DNA of 64,000 nt from Shimia sagamensis (GCF_900182745.1 NZ_FXTY01000011.1:40695-104694), one strand, 5' to 3'; numbered from the stretch's first letter, positions 53,739-63,615 are shown. The notes: generated by a model not told the origin, from the letters alone. Made by a program: numbers and translations.

Positions 53739-54605
53739 ATGACGTTCTTTCTGATCGTTACGCTAAATGGTCTGACACTCGCGGCGCTATACTTCTTGGC
53801 CGCCAGCGGGTTCACTTTGATCTTTGGCCTGATGCGCACCGTAAATATGGCTCATGGGGCTCTGCTTTTGCTGGGTGGATATGTTGGCTTTGAAGTGGCA
53901 AGAGCCACAGGCGTCTGGCCGCTGGGCATCCTCGGAGGCGGGCTGGCCGCGGCCTTTGGGGGTGCGCTAATTCAGTTCGGAATCCTTGGGAGATTTCAGG
54001 GGGACGAACTGCGTCAGACACTGGCTTCCATTGCCATTTCAATCATTATGGCTGACCTGATGCTCTGGTATTGGGGTGGTATCACTTATCAGGTGGCTTT
54101 GCCGGATGCGCTGGCTGGTGGTTTCAAGCTGCCTTTGTTGGGCGTGGGCTATGCCTCTATCCGCCTGGTATTAATTGCTTTTGCAGTTGTTGTCGGAATT
54201 ACGTTGTGGCTCATCATCGCTAAGACCCGGTTGGGAGCAATCATTCGCGCAGGTGTCGACGACCGTGAAATGCTGCGCGCACTTGGCTTTGACGTGGCGA
54301 AGATCTTCATCATTGTCTTTGCGCTTGGCGGATTGCTTGCCGGGATGGCGGGCGTTGTTGCCGCCAGTGCACTGTCGATCGCGCCGGGGACCGATCTTCA
54401 ATTCCTTCTCTCATCGCTTGTGGTGGTCATCGTCGGCGGCATGGGAAGTGTTGGCGGCGCGGCGCTTGGGGCGCTTCTGATTGGTCTGGCCGAGCAGTAC
54501 GGGTTGGCATACGCGCCCACCTATGGCGTGGTCTTTACCTTCGCAATCATGGTGTTCGTGCTGGCGGTCCGTCCGCAAGGCCTGCTTGGAAGGTCAGAAA
54601 CATGA
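53739..54605 (+). CDS. livH: ABC importer permease, LivH type
   Basis: A 288-residue inner-membrane permease with about eight hydrophobic segments and the LivH hallmarks FTLIFGLMRTVNMAHGALLLLGGYVGF and GMGSVGGAALGALLIGL. It is the first gene of a complete branched-chain-amino-acid-type (HAAT) importer. Substrates in this family range from amino acids to urea, amides and aromatic acids. It is coupled to the next gene by ATGA. Symbol denotes family, not substrate. Confidence 0.88.
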   Translation: MTFFLIVTLNGLTLAALYFLAASGFTLIFGLMRTVNMAHGALLLLGGYVGFEVARATGVWPLGILGGGLAAAFGGALIQFGILGRFQGDELRQTLASIAISIIMADLMLWYWGGITYQVALPDALAGGFKLPLLGVGYASIRLVLIAFAVVVGITLWLIIAKTRLGAIIRAGVDDREMLRALGFDVAKIFIIVFALGGLLAGMAGVVAASALSIAPGTDLQFLLSSLVVVIVGGMGSVGGAALGALLIGLAEQYGLAYAPTYGVVFTFAIMVFVLAVRPQGLLGRSET

Positions 54606-55564
54606 AATCTGCGCTCTTCATTCTTCCGTTCGCTCTGGTTCCATTTTTTGCCAATGATTTTTGGCTGGTGCAGATTTTCGGACGCGCATTGATCCTTGGT
54701 GTCATTGCTCTGAGCCTGACCTTTCTTGCGGCCTACCTTGGCGTTGTGTCCTTTGCGCAGGCCACCATGGCCGGTGTCTCGGGATATACCGTCGCCTATT
54801 TCGGACCTAACTCAGTCGATGTTGGACGAGAATTGCCTTTCTACGTGGTTCTTCCGCTGGCAATAATTATGGCCACGCTGTCAGGGGTGATCATCGGGCT
54901 GATCGCACGGCGCAGTCAGGGCATTTATGCCATCATGATCACACTGGCAGTTGGCGTCGCGTTCTTTTACTTCACCCGCCAGAATTATACCTACTTCAAT
55001 GGATGGACCGGTTTTTCGGGAATACGGGCACCCGAGATTGCAGGCACAAATCTGCGGGACCCCCTGCCGTTCTATTTGTTGATAATCTCGGTAGCCATGC
55101 TGTGTTTGATGCTTGTTAATGGCTTCATCAAGTCACCGCTTGGATTGACCATTCAGGCAGTGCGCGACGCGCCCAAGCGGGTGCTGGCAATTGGCATCCC
55201 AACGACCCCCGTCATCGTATCAGCTTACGCCATTGCCGGGTTTATCGCGGGCTCCGGCGGCATTCTGAATGTTTGGTATCAAGAACGGATTTCATCCTTC
55301 TCGGTTGGTCTCGGTCCAATTGTCGACATTCTCGTTATCGCCGTGATCGGTGGATTGAAGCACCCGATTGGGGCGTTCATCGGTGCGCTTGCTTTCGTTC
55401 TGCTCGACACATTTGCCGTCGATTTCATTGATCGTGAGCGGTTCAACACGCTCATCGGTCTCGTACTTCTCGCCATCATCATGGGGGCCCCAGACGGCCT
55501 GCACGGATTGGCGAAATCTTGGTTGGCTCGCTTCAAAAAGCGAGTAGCCGAAAATCAGGTGTAA
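54602..55564 (+). CDS. livM: ABC importer permease, LivM type
   Basis: A 320-residue partner permease. LivM motifs include YLGVVSFAQATMAGVSGY, GLTIQAVRDAPKRVLAIGIP and VIGGLKHPIGAFIGALAF. It overlaps livH by ATGA and is followed 14 bp later by the binding protein gene. Confidence 0.88.
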   Translation: MKSALFILPFALVPFFANDFWLVQIFGRALILGVIALSLTFLAAYLGVVSFAQATMAGVSGYTVAYFGPNSVDVGRELPFYVVLPLAIIMATLSGVIIGLIARRSQGIYAIMITLAVGVAFFYFTRQNYTYFNGWTGFSGIRAPEIAGTNLRDPLPFYLLIISVAMLCLMLVNGFIKSPLGLTIQAVRDAPKRVLAIGIPTTPVIVSAYAIAGFIAGSGGILNVWYQERISSFSVGLGPIVDILVIAVIGGLKHPIGAFIGALAFVLLDTFAVDFIDRERFNTLIGLVLLAIIMGAPDGLHGLAKSWLARFKKRVAENQV

Positions 55565-55578
55565 ACAGGGAGGAAACT

Positions 55579-56826
55579 ATGTTTACTAAACTAAAGACTA
55601 TTACAATGACTTCTGCACTTGCCCTTAGCGCATTTGCAGCACCAGCGTCAGCTGAAGATATCAAGATCGGAGTGATCTCGATTCTGGAAGGCGCATTTGC
55701 GGCCCTCGGACAGGACGGTATTCGCGGCGTCGAACTTGCAATTGCTGAGGCAGGTGGCGAAGTCGCGGGCAATGACATTGAAATCATCGTGATGTCGTCC
55801 GACGCAAGCCCCGACAGCGCGGTGAACGCCGCACGTAAGCTGATCGAGCAAGATGGCGTTGACCTCATTGTTGGCCCATTGTCCGGCTCCGAAGGTCTTG
55901 CATTGCGCGACCTTTCCAAATCATTCCCTGCCGTTACGTTCCTGAATGGTTCATCCGCGGCACAGGACACCACTTTGCGTGACTCATCCGACAACTTCTT
56001 CCGCTTCGGCGGCGATGGTGCACAATGGATGGTCGGTGTCGGCAGCTACGCCCATGATGATCTGGGATATGAAAAAGTTGCTGTTGTGGCCGAAGACTAC
56101 TCCTTCCCATATACGCAGGTTCTTGGCTTCATGACCGAGTTCTGCGCAGCGGGCGGTACGGTTCCAGAAAAATTCTGGACCCCAATCGGAGCGAAAGACT
56201 ATTCATCAATCGTTTATTCGATCCCCTCGGATGTCGATGCTGTTTTTGTCGCCCTTGGTGGTGCAGATGCCGTGAACTTCCTGACCCAATACAATCAAGC
56301 TGGTGGCACCAAGCCAATCATCGGTGGCTCGATCACAATCGACCAGTCCATTCTGGATAGCGAGGGCCCGTTCAAGCAACAGCTGATCGGTGCACCAGCC
56401 GGCACACCCACGGTCAGCGACTATGATGGAGCCGAGTGGAAAGCATTCTCTGCAAGCTACACCGAGCACTTCCCTGATGGATTTACTGCACCCTCCATCT
56501 TTGCGCACCACTACTACATGAGCGCACATGCGGCCATTTTGGCTCTGGAAGAAGTTGAAGGCGACCTGTCCGGCGATCAGGCGGCGTTCCGCGCGGCTCT
56601 GACTGATCTGGAATTTGTAACGCCAACCGGCGGCACAATGCGTTTGGATGAAAACCGCAACGGCATCGTTGATAACTTTGTCACCGAAGTGTTCGAGCGT
56701 GAAGACGGAACACTTGGCAACCGCGTTGTCAAAGTTGTGCGTGACGTCGACCAGTCCCTTGGTCAGGATCCAGCGACCTTCTTGGCGCAGGGCTCCGTAA
56801 GCCGGGACAATCCTTCGTGCCCATAA
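55579..56826 (+). CDS. Periplasmic substrate-binding protein of the importer
   Basis: A 415-residue type I periplasmic binding protein with Sec leader ending PASAED. The mature start IKIGVISILEGAFAALGQDGIRG and the VDLIVGPLSGSEGLALRDL region are typical of Leu/Ile/Val-family (amide/urea subgroup-like) receptors. ATG 55579 has AGGGAGG 6 bases upstream, the strongest ribosome site of the operon, as expected for the most abundant component. Ligand not predictable by eye. Confidence 0.88.
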   Translation: MFTKLKTITMTSALALSAFAAPASAEDIKIGVISILEGAFAALGQDGIRGVELAIAEAGGEVAGNDIEIIVMSSDASPDSAVNAARKLIEQDGVDLIVGPLSGSEGLALRDLSKSFPAVTFLNGSSAAQDTTLRDSSDNFFRFGGDGAQWMVGVGSYAHDDLGYEKVAVVAEDYSFPYTQVLGFMTEFCAAGGTVPEKFWTPIGAKDYSSIVYSIPSDVDAVFVALGGADAVNFLTQYNQAGGTKPIIGGSITIDQSILDSEGPFKQQLIGAPAGTPTVSDYDGAEWKAFSASYTEHFPDGFTAPSIFAHHYYMSAHAAILALEEVEGDLSGDQAAFRAALTDLEFVTPTGGTMRLDENRNGIVDNFVTEVFEREDGTLGNRVVKVVRDVDQSLGQDPATFLAQGSVSRDNPSCP

Positions 56827-57590
56827 GTCACGATCATAAAACAGCCAATGCCCTGGAAATCCAGGGCGTTGGCCGCCGTTTCGGTGGGTTTTGGGCCGTC
56901 AAGGATGTGTCCTTGTCTGTCCGGCCCGGCGAACGCCGCGCGGTTTTAGGGCCAAATGGGGCTGGAAAAACCACCCTTTTTAATGTTTTGACGGGCGATT
57001 TGGTGGCCTCTGCGGGTACAATTCGCATGGATGGAGCCGATGTCACCCAGACGCCGATGCACAAGCGGATCAAGGGCGGTCTGCGCCGCACCTATCAACA
57101 TGCACATCTCTTTGACGGGCTGACAATTCGCGAAACGCTGTTTTTGGCCGTGAGCGGTGTAGCAGGCGGCTGGCAGCGGTTTTTGCCGCTTAAGCCAAAT
57201 GATGACGCGATTGGTAAGGCCGAAAACCTTGCCGGGATGGCTGGTCTAAGCTCTGATCTGGATCGCGAAGTTGCTAACCTGTCTCATGGCCAGCGACGCC
57301 AGCTTGAAATTGGCATGGCGCTTGCTGAGACACCAAAGATGTTGCTGCTGGATGAACCGGCTGCGGGGCTGTCACCCAGTGAACGGCCGCGATTGGCAGA
57401 GCTTTTGTTGTCACTTCCCAAGGACATCACAATTGTCCTGATCGAACATGATATGGACATCGCCCTTCGGACCTCGGACAGCGTATCCGTCTTGCACAAT
57501 GGTCGCCTGTTGGCCGAAGGCTCGCCAGAAAACATCATGTCCAACGAGGCCGTGCATAATGTCTATATGGGAGGCGCACATGGGCACTGA
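56817..57590 (+). CDS. livG: ABC importer ATPase, LivG type
   Basis: A 257-residue ATPase with Walker A LGPNGAGKTT, signature LSHGQRRQLE and Walker B MLLLDEPAAGLSP. It starts at a GTG that overlaps the binding-protein gene by 10 bases and overlaps the LivF gene by 11. Confidence 0.88.
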   Translation: MPISHDHKTANALEIQGVGRRFGGFWAVKDVSLSVRPGERRAVLGPNGAGKTTLFNVLTGDLVASAGTIRMDGADVTQTPMHKRIKGGLRRTYQHAHLFDGLTIRETLFLAVSGVAGGWQRFLPLKPNDDAIGKAENLAGMAGLSSDLDREVANLSHGQRRQLEIGMALAETPKMLLLDEPAAGLSPSERPRLAELLLSLPKDITIVLIEHDMDIALRTSDSVSVLHNGRLLAEGSPENIMSNEAVHNVYMGGAHGH

Positions 57591-58317
57591 ACCGTTGTTG
57601 AGAATCCGTGACTTGCATGTTCATTATGGTACCAGCCATGTTTTGCATGGCGTAGATCTTGATGTGGACCACACTTCGCTGGGGATGCTGGGCCGCAACG
57701 GAATGGGCAAGACGACACTATGCGCGGCCATCATGGGATTGGTTCCCACATCCGGTGGATCAATCCGGTTTGACGGCCATGACATTACCAACTTAGCGCC
57801 GGAAAAGCGGGCCAGGTTGGGGATTGGTTTTGTGCCGCAAGGGCGACGGGTTTTCCGGTCCCTCACTGTCGAAGAACATTTGCGCATGATGCAGCGCAAA
57901 GGTAGCGCCTGGACCATCGAACGTGTGTTTGACACCTTTATGCGCCTCAAGGAACGGCGTCGCAATCTTGGTGATCAACTGTCTGGCGGCGAACAGCAGA
58001 TGCTGGCGATTTCGCGCGCACTGATGCTTGATCCCAAGTTGCTGGTTCTGGATGAGCCGACCGAAGGTTTGGCCCCCACAATTGTATCTGATGTTATTGA
58101 TCTTGTCGTTCGTCTGTCTGCCGAAGGTATGGGGATCATGCTGGTTGAACAGAATATCCACGCCGCCTTTGCCGCCGCCACGAACGTTGCAATCATGGTC
58201 AATGGTGTGATCGTCGAAAAGCTGCCAACCGCTGCTCTTGAAGGCGATACCGAGCTTCAGAAACGTCACTTGGGAATTGAACCGGGGCAGATCACAGCAG
58301 AGGAAGACTTCGTATGA
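57580..58317 (+). CDS. livF: ABC importer ATPase, LivF type
   Basis: A 245-residue ATPase with Walker A LGRNGMGKTT, the LivF-specific GIGFVPQGRRVFRSLTVEEHL, signature LSGGEQQML and Walker B LLVLDEPTEGLAP. ATG 57580 follows GGGAGG. It is coupled to the Tm-1-like gene by ATGA, which ties the importer to the enzymes that follow. Confidence 0.88.
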   Translation: MGTEPLLRIRDLHVHYGTSHVLHGVDLDVDHTSLGMLGRNGMGKTTLCAAIMGLVPTSGGSIRFDGHDITNLAPEKRARLGIGFVPQGRRVFRSLTVEEHLRMMQRKGSAWTIERVFDTFMRLKERRRNLGDQLSGGEQQMLAISRALMLDPKLLVLDEPTEGLAPTIVSDVIDLVVRLSAEGMGIMLVEQNIHAAFAAATNVAIMVNGVIVEKLPTAALEGDTELQKRHLGIEPGQITAEEDFV

Positions 58318-59510
58318 GCAAAGCATATGTCATTGGAACTTGTGACACCAAAGCACCGGAATTGTGTTTCGTGCGCGATCTCATACGTGCCACCGGTGTT
58401 GAGACAATTCTTGTCAATGTCGGCACAAAAGGTGGTGAAGAGGTGGCCGATGTGCCCGCTTCTGAAGTGGCGATGTGCCACCCGGACGGGCCCGCTTCAG
58501 TCTTTGTCAATGATCGCGGGCAAGCCGTTGTCGAGATGTCGCGTGCTTTACAGGCATTTATTCTGGAGCAGGCAGATGTCGGGGGCGTGATTGGCCTGGG
58601 TGGATCGGGCGGATCTGGCATCATTGCGCCTGCTTTGCAGGCTTTGCCGATTGGCGTGCCCAAGGTGCTGGTCTCAACGCTCGCATCGGGCGATGTGTCG
58701 ACCTATGTTGGTCCGTCGGATGTCAACATGTTCCATCCTGTCACCGATGTGTCCGGTCTCAACCGTGTGTCACGCAAGGTTCTGGGTAATGCGGCCCATG
58801 CAATAGCTGGTATGATGAACTGGCAGCCGCCTGTGGTGATTGACACACGTCCACCCATTGCTCTGTCTATGTTCGGTGTGACCACACCTGCGGTTCAGGC
58901 CATCACCGCCACATTGCAAGAAGACTACGATTGTCTCGTCTTTCATGCCACCGGAAGCGGTGGACGTTCCATGGAACAACTTATCAGCCAGGGCGATATT
59001 TCCGGAGTTCTGGACATCACCACAACGGAAATCTGCGATCTGCTGGTCGGCGGTGTACTAAGCGCCGGTGAAGAGCGTATGGACAGCATAGCCCAAACTA
59101 GCGTGCCTTATGTCGGCTCCTGTGGCGCTTTGGATATGGTGAACTTCTGGAGCCCGGAATCCGTGCCGGACAGGTTCTCGGACCGGCTGTTTTATTACCA
59201 CAACGCCCAAGTCACTTTGATGCGCACGACAGAAGCAGAATCCGCTCAGATCGGTGAATGGATTGGGCAAAAACTGAATGCGTGCAATGGCCCCGTTCGT
59301 TTCCTTGTCCCGCTAAAAGGTGTGTCAGCACTGGATGCCGAGGGTGTGCCATTCTGGGACCCCAAAGCGAATGCCGCATTGTTCACTGCGCTCGAAGATA
59401 CCGTCCAGCAAACGGAAAATCGCCAGCTGATCAAATTAGATCATCACATAAATGACCCGGAATTTGCGGCTGCAGCAGTAGCTCATTTTCAGGAAATTAC
59501 TGCAGCTTAA
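58314..59510 (+). CDS. UPF0261 / Tm-1-like ATP-binding domain protein
   Basis: A 398-residue protein of the UPF0261 family. Conserved stretches are YVIGTCDTKAPEL at the start, GVIGLGGSGGSGI, VSTLASGDVSTYVG and VFHATGSGGRSMEQL. In plant Tm-1 (tomato mosaic virus resistance) this domain is fused to a C-terminal TIM barrel; here the barrel is the next gene. The bacterial reaction is not known to me. The operon position after an importer implies a catabolic step. Confidence 0.85.
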   Translation: MSKAYVIGTCDTKAPELCFVRDLIRATGVETILVNVGTKGGEEVADVPASEVAMCHPDGPASVFVNDRGQAVVEMSRALQAFILEQADVGGVIGLGGSGGSGIIAPALQALPIGVPKVLVSTLASGDVSTYVGPSDVNMFHPVTDVSGLNRVSRKVLGNAAHAIAGMMNWQPPVVIDTRPPIALSMFGVTTPAVQAITATLQEDYDCLVFHATGSGGRSMEQLISQGDISGVLDITTTEICDLLVGGVLSAGEERMDSIAQTSVPYVGSCGALDMVNFWSPESVPDRFSDRLFYYHNAQVTLMRTTEAESAQIGEWIGQKLNACNGPVRFLVPLKGVSALDAEGVPFWDPKANAALFTALEDTVQQTENRQLIKLDHHINDPEFAAAAVAHFQEITAA

Positions 59511-59519
59511 GAGGATACC

Positions 59520-60380
59520 ATGCCGCATCTTACCCGAACCGAAATCCTCAAACGATTGCGCGCAAAGATTGACCGCGGTGAAACGCTTGTTGGCGGCGGG
59601 GCCGGAACCGGCCTGTCCGCAAAATGCGAAGAAGCAGGTGGTGTTGATCTGATTGTGATCTACAATTCTGGCCGTTACCGGATGGCGGGTCGTGGATCGT
59701 TGGCGGGCTATATGTCATACGGTAATGCAAATGAAATCGTGATGGATATGGCATCCGAAGTCTTGCCCGTTGTGCAAGACACGCCGGTGCTGGCAGGTGT
59801 GAATGCGACCGATCCATTTTGCCTGATGAATAAGTTTCTGGATGATCTGAAGGCAACCGGTTTCACCGGTGTGCAAAACTTCCCCACCGTCGGCCTTATT
59901 GATGGTAAGTTCCGCTGCGAGTTGGAAGAAACTGGCATGTCCTATGCGATGGAGGTCGATATGATAGCCCGCGCGCATGCCAAAGACATGCTGACGACGC
60001 CTTATGTGTTCAATAAAGACGAAGCTGTTGCGATGGCCAAGGCGGGTGCAGACATTATCGTGGCGCATTTTGGTTTGACCTCGGGTGGGGCCATTGGCGC
60101 GACGGATACACCAGCGATCGACGCCTGTGCTGCGCAATTCAACGACTGGGCCAAAGCTGCCAAGGCGGTGCGCGATGATCTGATTTTCATCTGCCACGGC
60201 GGACCACTTGCAGAGCCAGCAGATGCACAGGCCTTCTTGTCCCTTTGTCCTGATTGCCATGGGTTCTACGGTGCGTCTTCAATGGAACGTCTGCCGACTG
60301 AACGCGCAATTCGTGAACAAACGGCAGCTTTTGGTAATCTGAAACGCGCCATTCATCACGTAAAAGGAGCTGCAGAATGA
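59520..60380 (+). CDS. PEP-hydrolase-family TIM-barrel enzyme (Tm-1 C-terminal-domain homologue)
   Basis: A 286-residue TIM barrel. Family stretches are [67 protein letters not shown] and [15 protein letters not shown]. These positions are also found in the regulator's N-terminal barrel, suggesting that the regulator binds the same ligand. It begins 9 bp after the UPF0261 gene and is coupled to the SRPBCC gene by ATGA. Confidence 0.82.
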   Translation: MPHLTRTEILKRLRAKIDRGETLVGGGAGTGLSAKCEEAGGVDLIVIYNSGRYRMAGRGSLAGYMSYGNANEIVMDMASEVLPVVQDTPVLAGVNATDPFCLMNKFLDDLKATGFTGVQNFPTVGLIDGKFRCELEETGMSYAMEVDMIARAHAKDMLTTPYVFNKDEAVAMAKAGADIIVAHFGLTSGGAIGATDTPAIDACAAQFNDWAKAAKAVRDDLIFICHGGPLAEPADAQAFLSLCPDCHGFYGASSMERLPTERAIREQTAAFGNLKRAIHHVKGAAE

Positions 60381-60820
60381 TTAAGGTTTTTTCGTCAACA
60401 ATTATTGATGTCCCCGTTGATCAAGTCTGGGAACGGGTCAAGGACTTCAATGGTTTGCCCAATTGGCACCCCGCTGCCACTGACAGCCGCATCGAAGACA
60501 CCAATGCGCCGGGATCGGTCGGTTGTATCCGTAATTTTGCCCTGACCGATGGATCCGGCCGTATCCGCGAAACCCTGTTGGCCATCTCGAATACAAACCG
60601 ATCCCTGACCTATGACATGCTGCCTGGGGGGCCGTTGCCTTTTGTCGACTATGTCGCCGTTATGCAATTTGCTCCGATTACTGATCGCAACCAAACCTTC
60701 GCAACATGGTCTGCAGAATTCACCGCAGGCGACGGTCAGACAGATCATTGGCGAAAATTCGTTGCTGATGATGTGTTCATTGGTGGTTTCAGGGCGCTCG
60801 AACAAAGTTTCCAATCTTGA
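60377..60820 (+). CDS. SRPBCC (polyketide-cyclase-like) protein
   Basis: A 147-residue helix-grip protein: it starts [32 protein letters not shown], the family's first strand, helix and loop, and ends with a long C-terminal helix. Such proteins bind hydrophobic or aromatic ligands or catalyse simple cyclase/hydrolase reactions. It is the last gene of the importer operon. Confidence 0.82.
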   Translation: MIKVFSSTIIDVPVDQVWERVKDFNGLPNWHPAATDSRIEDTNAPGSVGCIRNFALTDGSGRIRETLLAISNTNRSLTYDMLPGGPLPFVDYVAVMQFAPITDRNQTFATWSAEFTAGDGQTDHWRKFVADDVFIGGFRALEQSFQS

Positions 60821-61318
60821 ATGAGGTACCGAGATTAGTAAGTTTAGACTGGTTGAACTGTAACCACCTCGGTTTAGATGATCTTGAAACCTTACATGAG
60901 GTTAATAATGGGATTGTAATCCCTACCTAGGCGGGGCTGTTTTCTAAAAATTGAGCAATTGCGCACGCGCAAGCCTCAATCGACCTTCCGCACCGTTGTG
61001 GTGCGGAAGCGAGAGTTTTGGCAAGTTTGAGCTAATTACATCTAGTATTTGGAATGACCTGATCTCCAAATTTCCGAAGCGGACATTCGCCACGGAGCAG
61101 AAATTTTGCACAGTGGGCTCAAAGCCGCCTTGCGGCGGTGCAGCAGCACGTCTGCAGCGAAGTCGCGTCCCCCCAGCTGCCAGATGACGGCAGTCAGCCC
61201 AAAGCTGACCAACGCCCTCTTGAGTAAATTTGGCGAAAGCGGACACTCACACAACCGAGGTGGACGACGGCAGTGCGGACGAGGCGGTCGATCGCTGCAC
61301 GTGCACCAATGTCCGCTT
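60821..61318. other. Intergenic region with the second dispersed repeat
   Basis: 498 bp between convergent operons, without a gene. The left half (60830-60940) is AT-rich. A GCCTTGCGGCGG-rich stretch near 61128-61150 and the dispersed repeat at 61193-61319 fill the right half. Confidence 0.55.
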
Positions 61319-61319
61319 T
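61193..61319. repeat. Dispersed intergenic repeat, copy B
   Basis: Begins GTCAGCCCAAAG and ends GTCCGCTTT, matching copy A at 50987-51108 over the same internal blocks (AAGCGGACA, TCACACAAC, TGGACG, ACGAGG). Its end touches the stop codon of the LacI-type gene. Confidence 0.75.
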
Positions 61320-62353
61320 TAGAAACGCCTTATGACAGGTGGAATATTCTCGGGGGTAATGACCTGAATATGAGATATGGCTATTTGAGGCGAAACGGGT
61401 AGGAGCCTATGATGATGCAAGAAGGCTTGGAACACGTTTTGTAGATCCACGTGAAGGTCATGGTGCAGTACATAGCTAAGACGCCCATCATTAATTAGCT
61501 GTCTGTTATCATGGTCCAGATCGTGGGCTACAAATACATCAGGCAATGACCCGTTCTGTTCGAGGGCATTCAAAATCGCTGTATTACCGCCGCCCATTGA
61601 ATAGACGGCACATACTTGATCCAGACCTGCGACAACTCCTTGCATGATGCGCGATGTTTCAACATGCACGCCGCTGCCCCCACTTGCATCTATGACACGC
61701 AAGTTTGGGCACAGTTGGTTCAGGCTGGCCTTGAACGCCACTTCTCGCTCTTCCTCCCCCAAGAAACGATCATTGCTTCTTGAAGTCAGGACTGTTCCGT
61801 CACCGTCGCCGATTGTTTTCGCAATCAGGTAGGCCGCCGTGCGGCCTGCGCTTTCATTATCAAGGCCAACATAGGCTATGCGCTTTGTCGTGGTCAGGTC
61901 CGTTACCAAGGTGATTACAGGAATACCGGCCGCGATCAATTGATCCACAGCCGATCTAATTGTCGGCAGATCACGCGCTTTGATACACACGCCATGGCTG
62001 CCAAGTTTTGCGATGCGCGACAAAGCCGCGGTGACATCGTCTTCACTCATGATCTCTTGCGCTTGGAACCTCGGACGGCACACGGCGCTTCCAATACATG
62101 GTAACACCTGTTCAGCGGCACGCTGTACTTCACGGCTAAAGCGCGTTGGCGCTTCTATCACAAAATCGAAAAACAGGCGTCGTCCACGGGCGGCCAATTG
62201 CGCCTCTTGTCCTTCAAGTTCTGAAATGGCTGCCGAAACACGTGCCTTGGTTTGAGGACTGACATTCGCGCGATTGTTTATCGCGCGGTCGACTGTCGCG
62301 GTGCTGAGCCCTGACTGTCTGGCAATTTCTTTGATTGGAAATCGGTGTGTCAT
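61319..62353 (-). CDS. LacI-family transcriptional regulator
   Basis: A 344-residue repressor-type protein. The N-terminal HTH (FPIKEIARQSGLSTATVDRAINNRANVSPQTKARV) is followed by a type I periplasmic-binding-protein-like sensor domain (GSHGVCIKARDLPTIRSAV, RIAYVGLDNESAGRTAAYLIA, VYSMGGGNTAILNAL). It is divergent from the dioxygenase gene 80 bp away and probably controls it, perhaps also the importer operon. Ligand unknown. ATG 62353 was chosen at the start of the HTH domain. Confidence 0.85.
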   Translation of the reverse strand: MTHRFPIKEIARQSGLSTATVDRAINNRANVSPQTKARVSAAISELEGQEAQLAARGRRLFFDFVIEAPTRFSREVQRAAEQVLPCIGSAVCRPRFQAQEIMSEDDVTAALSRIAKLGSHGVCIKARDLPTIRSAVDQLIAAGIPVITLVTDLTTTKRIAYVGLDNESAGRTAAYLIAKTIGDGDGTVLTSRSNDRFLGEEEREVAFKASLNQLCPNLRVIDASGGSGVHVETSRIMQGVVAGLDQVCAVYSMGGGNTAILNALEQNGSLPDVFVAHDLDHDNRQLINDGRLSYVLHHDLHVDLQNVFQAFLHHHRLLPVSPQIAISHIQVITPENIPPVIRRF

Positions 62354-62433
62354 TTGATGTGTTTCTGATGCCTTTTGGGGAACCAATCAAGTGTTCGTTT
62401 CTGCATATTCAGGGAAAGACAGGGAGACTTTCT

Positions 62434-63615
62434 ATGAAGAACCACATCGAAACTGAAGCAGGGTATTTTGATAGCGCAGCATGTGATCTGAACGCATTCA
62501 CTGCGCTTATCGATAAAACTGCAAACGCATCAACCGTTCCCAACGCCGACGACATTCAAAGGAATGTCCCCATTTATGACATGTCCAGATTGCGCTCGTC
62601 GCTTGAGGACAAAGAGCGCTGTCGGACAATTATGGCCGAATGGGCGCATGTCTTTAGGGCGGGTGCGGGTGTTCTAGTTCTTCGCAGAGCCTACGAGGAC
62701 ACTGTCGTTCTTGACGAAGCCACTGCGATCTACGAACAAATCATTGCCTCCGAAAAACTGGCAAGCGGCGGTGGCGGTGACCACTTCGCGGCATCGGGGT
62801 CCAATGACAGGATATGGAATTCATTGCAGAAATTGTGCGAAGAAGCTCCGGAGGTGTTCTTACGATATTTCGCCAATACATCCATCGCTGCGGCGTGCGA
62901 GGCATGGCTCGGCCCGAATTATCAGGTGACCGCGCAGATCAATCTGGTTCATCCCGGTGGTGCGGCGCAGCAAGCCCACAGAGATTATCACCTTGGCTTT
63001 CAAACGGCTGAAATCAGTGCCGAATTTCCCGCGCATGTCCATGAACTTTCGCCTGCTTTGACGCTGCAAGGTGCTGTTGCACATTGTGACATGCCCGTCG
63101 AAAGTGGCCCGACAAAACTCTTGCCGTTCTCGCAACTTTACCGCGCTGGGTATGCCGCGTGGCGAAGGGATGATTTTCGAGCACTGTTTGAAGAACGCTG
63201 CATTCAACTGCCGCTGGCAAAGGGGGATGCCCTATTTTTCAATCCCGCGCTTTTTCATGCTGCGGGCGCAAATACGAGCAATGACATCCACCGCATGGCC
63301 AATTTGTTGCAGGTGTCGTCTGCATTCGGGCGGGCCATGGAAACGGTAGATCGCGAGAAGATGAGCAAATTGTTGTACCCCCATGCGCTTGCCGCGCATC
63401 AAGAAAGAGCTTTGGGTGCTTCAGCCCTAAAGGCTGCAATTGCTGCGTCCGCAGAAGGGTACTCATTTCCGACCAATTTGGACCGCGATCCCCCCAAAGG
63501 CGGGCTAGCACCTCAAACGCAGCAAGCGCTTTTTGAGAGTGCACTTGCTGAGAGTCTAACCCCTCAGGAATTCGAAGCGGTTCTCACCGAGATGCACATC
63601 AAACAATTGGCGTAG
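62434..63615 (+). CDS. PhyH-type Fe(II)/2-oxoglutarate dioxygenase
   Basis: A 393-residue protein of the phytanoyl-CoA dioxygenase superfamily. HRD at residues 182-184 (QQAHRDYHLGF) gives the His and Asp metal ligands. The distal His is probably that of NPALFHAAGANTS, and the following HRMANLLQ supplies the 2-oxoglutarate Arg. Such enzymes hydroxylate small molecules, including halogenated, phosphonate or methylated amine compounds. A GGGAG ribosome site precedes ATG 62434. It is divergent from a LacI regulator, so probably a substrate-induced first catabolic step. Confidence 0.82.
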   Translation: MKNHIETEAGYFDSAACDLNAFTALIDKTANASTVPNADDIQRNVPIYDMSRLRSSLEDKERCRTIMAEWAHVFRAGAGVLVLRRAYEDTVVLDEATAIYEQIIASEKLASGGGGDHFAASGSNDRIWNSLQKLCEEAPEVFLRYFANTSIAAACEAWLGPNYQVTAQINLVHPGGAAQQAHRDYHLGFQTAEISAEFPAHVHELSPALTLQGAVAHCDMPVESGPTKLLPFSQLYRAGYAAWRRDDFRALFEERCIQLPLAKGDALFFNPALFHAAGANTSNDIHRMANLLQVSSAFGRAMETVDREKMSKLLYPHALAAHQERALGASALKAAIAASAEGYSFPTNLDRDPPKGGLAPQTQQALFESALAESLTPQEFEAVLTEMHIKQLA

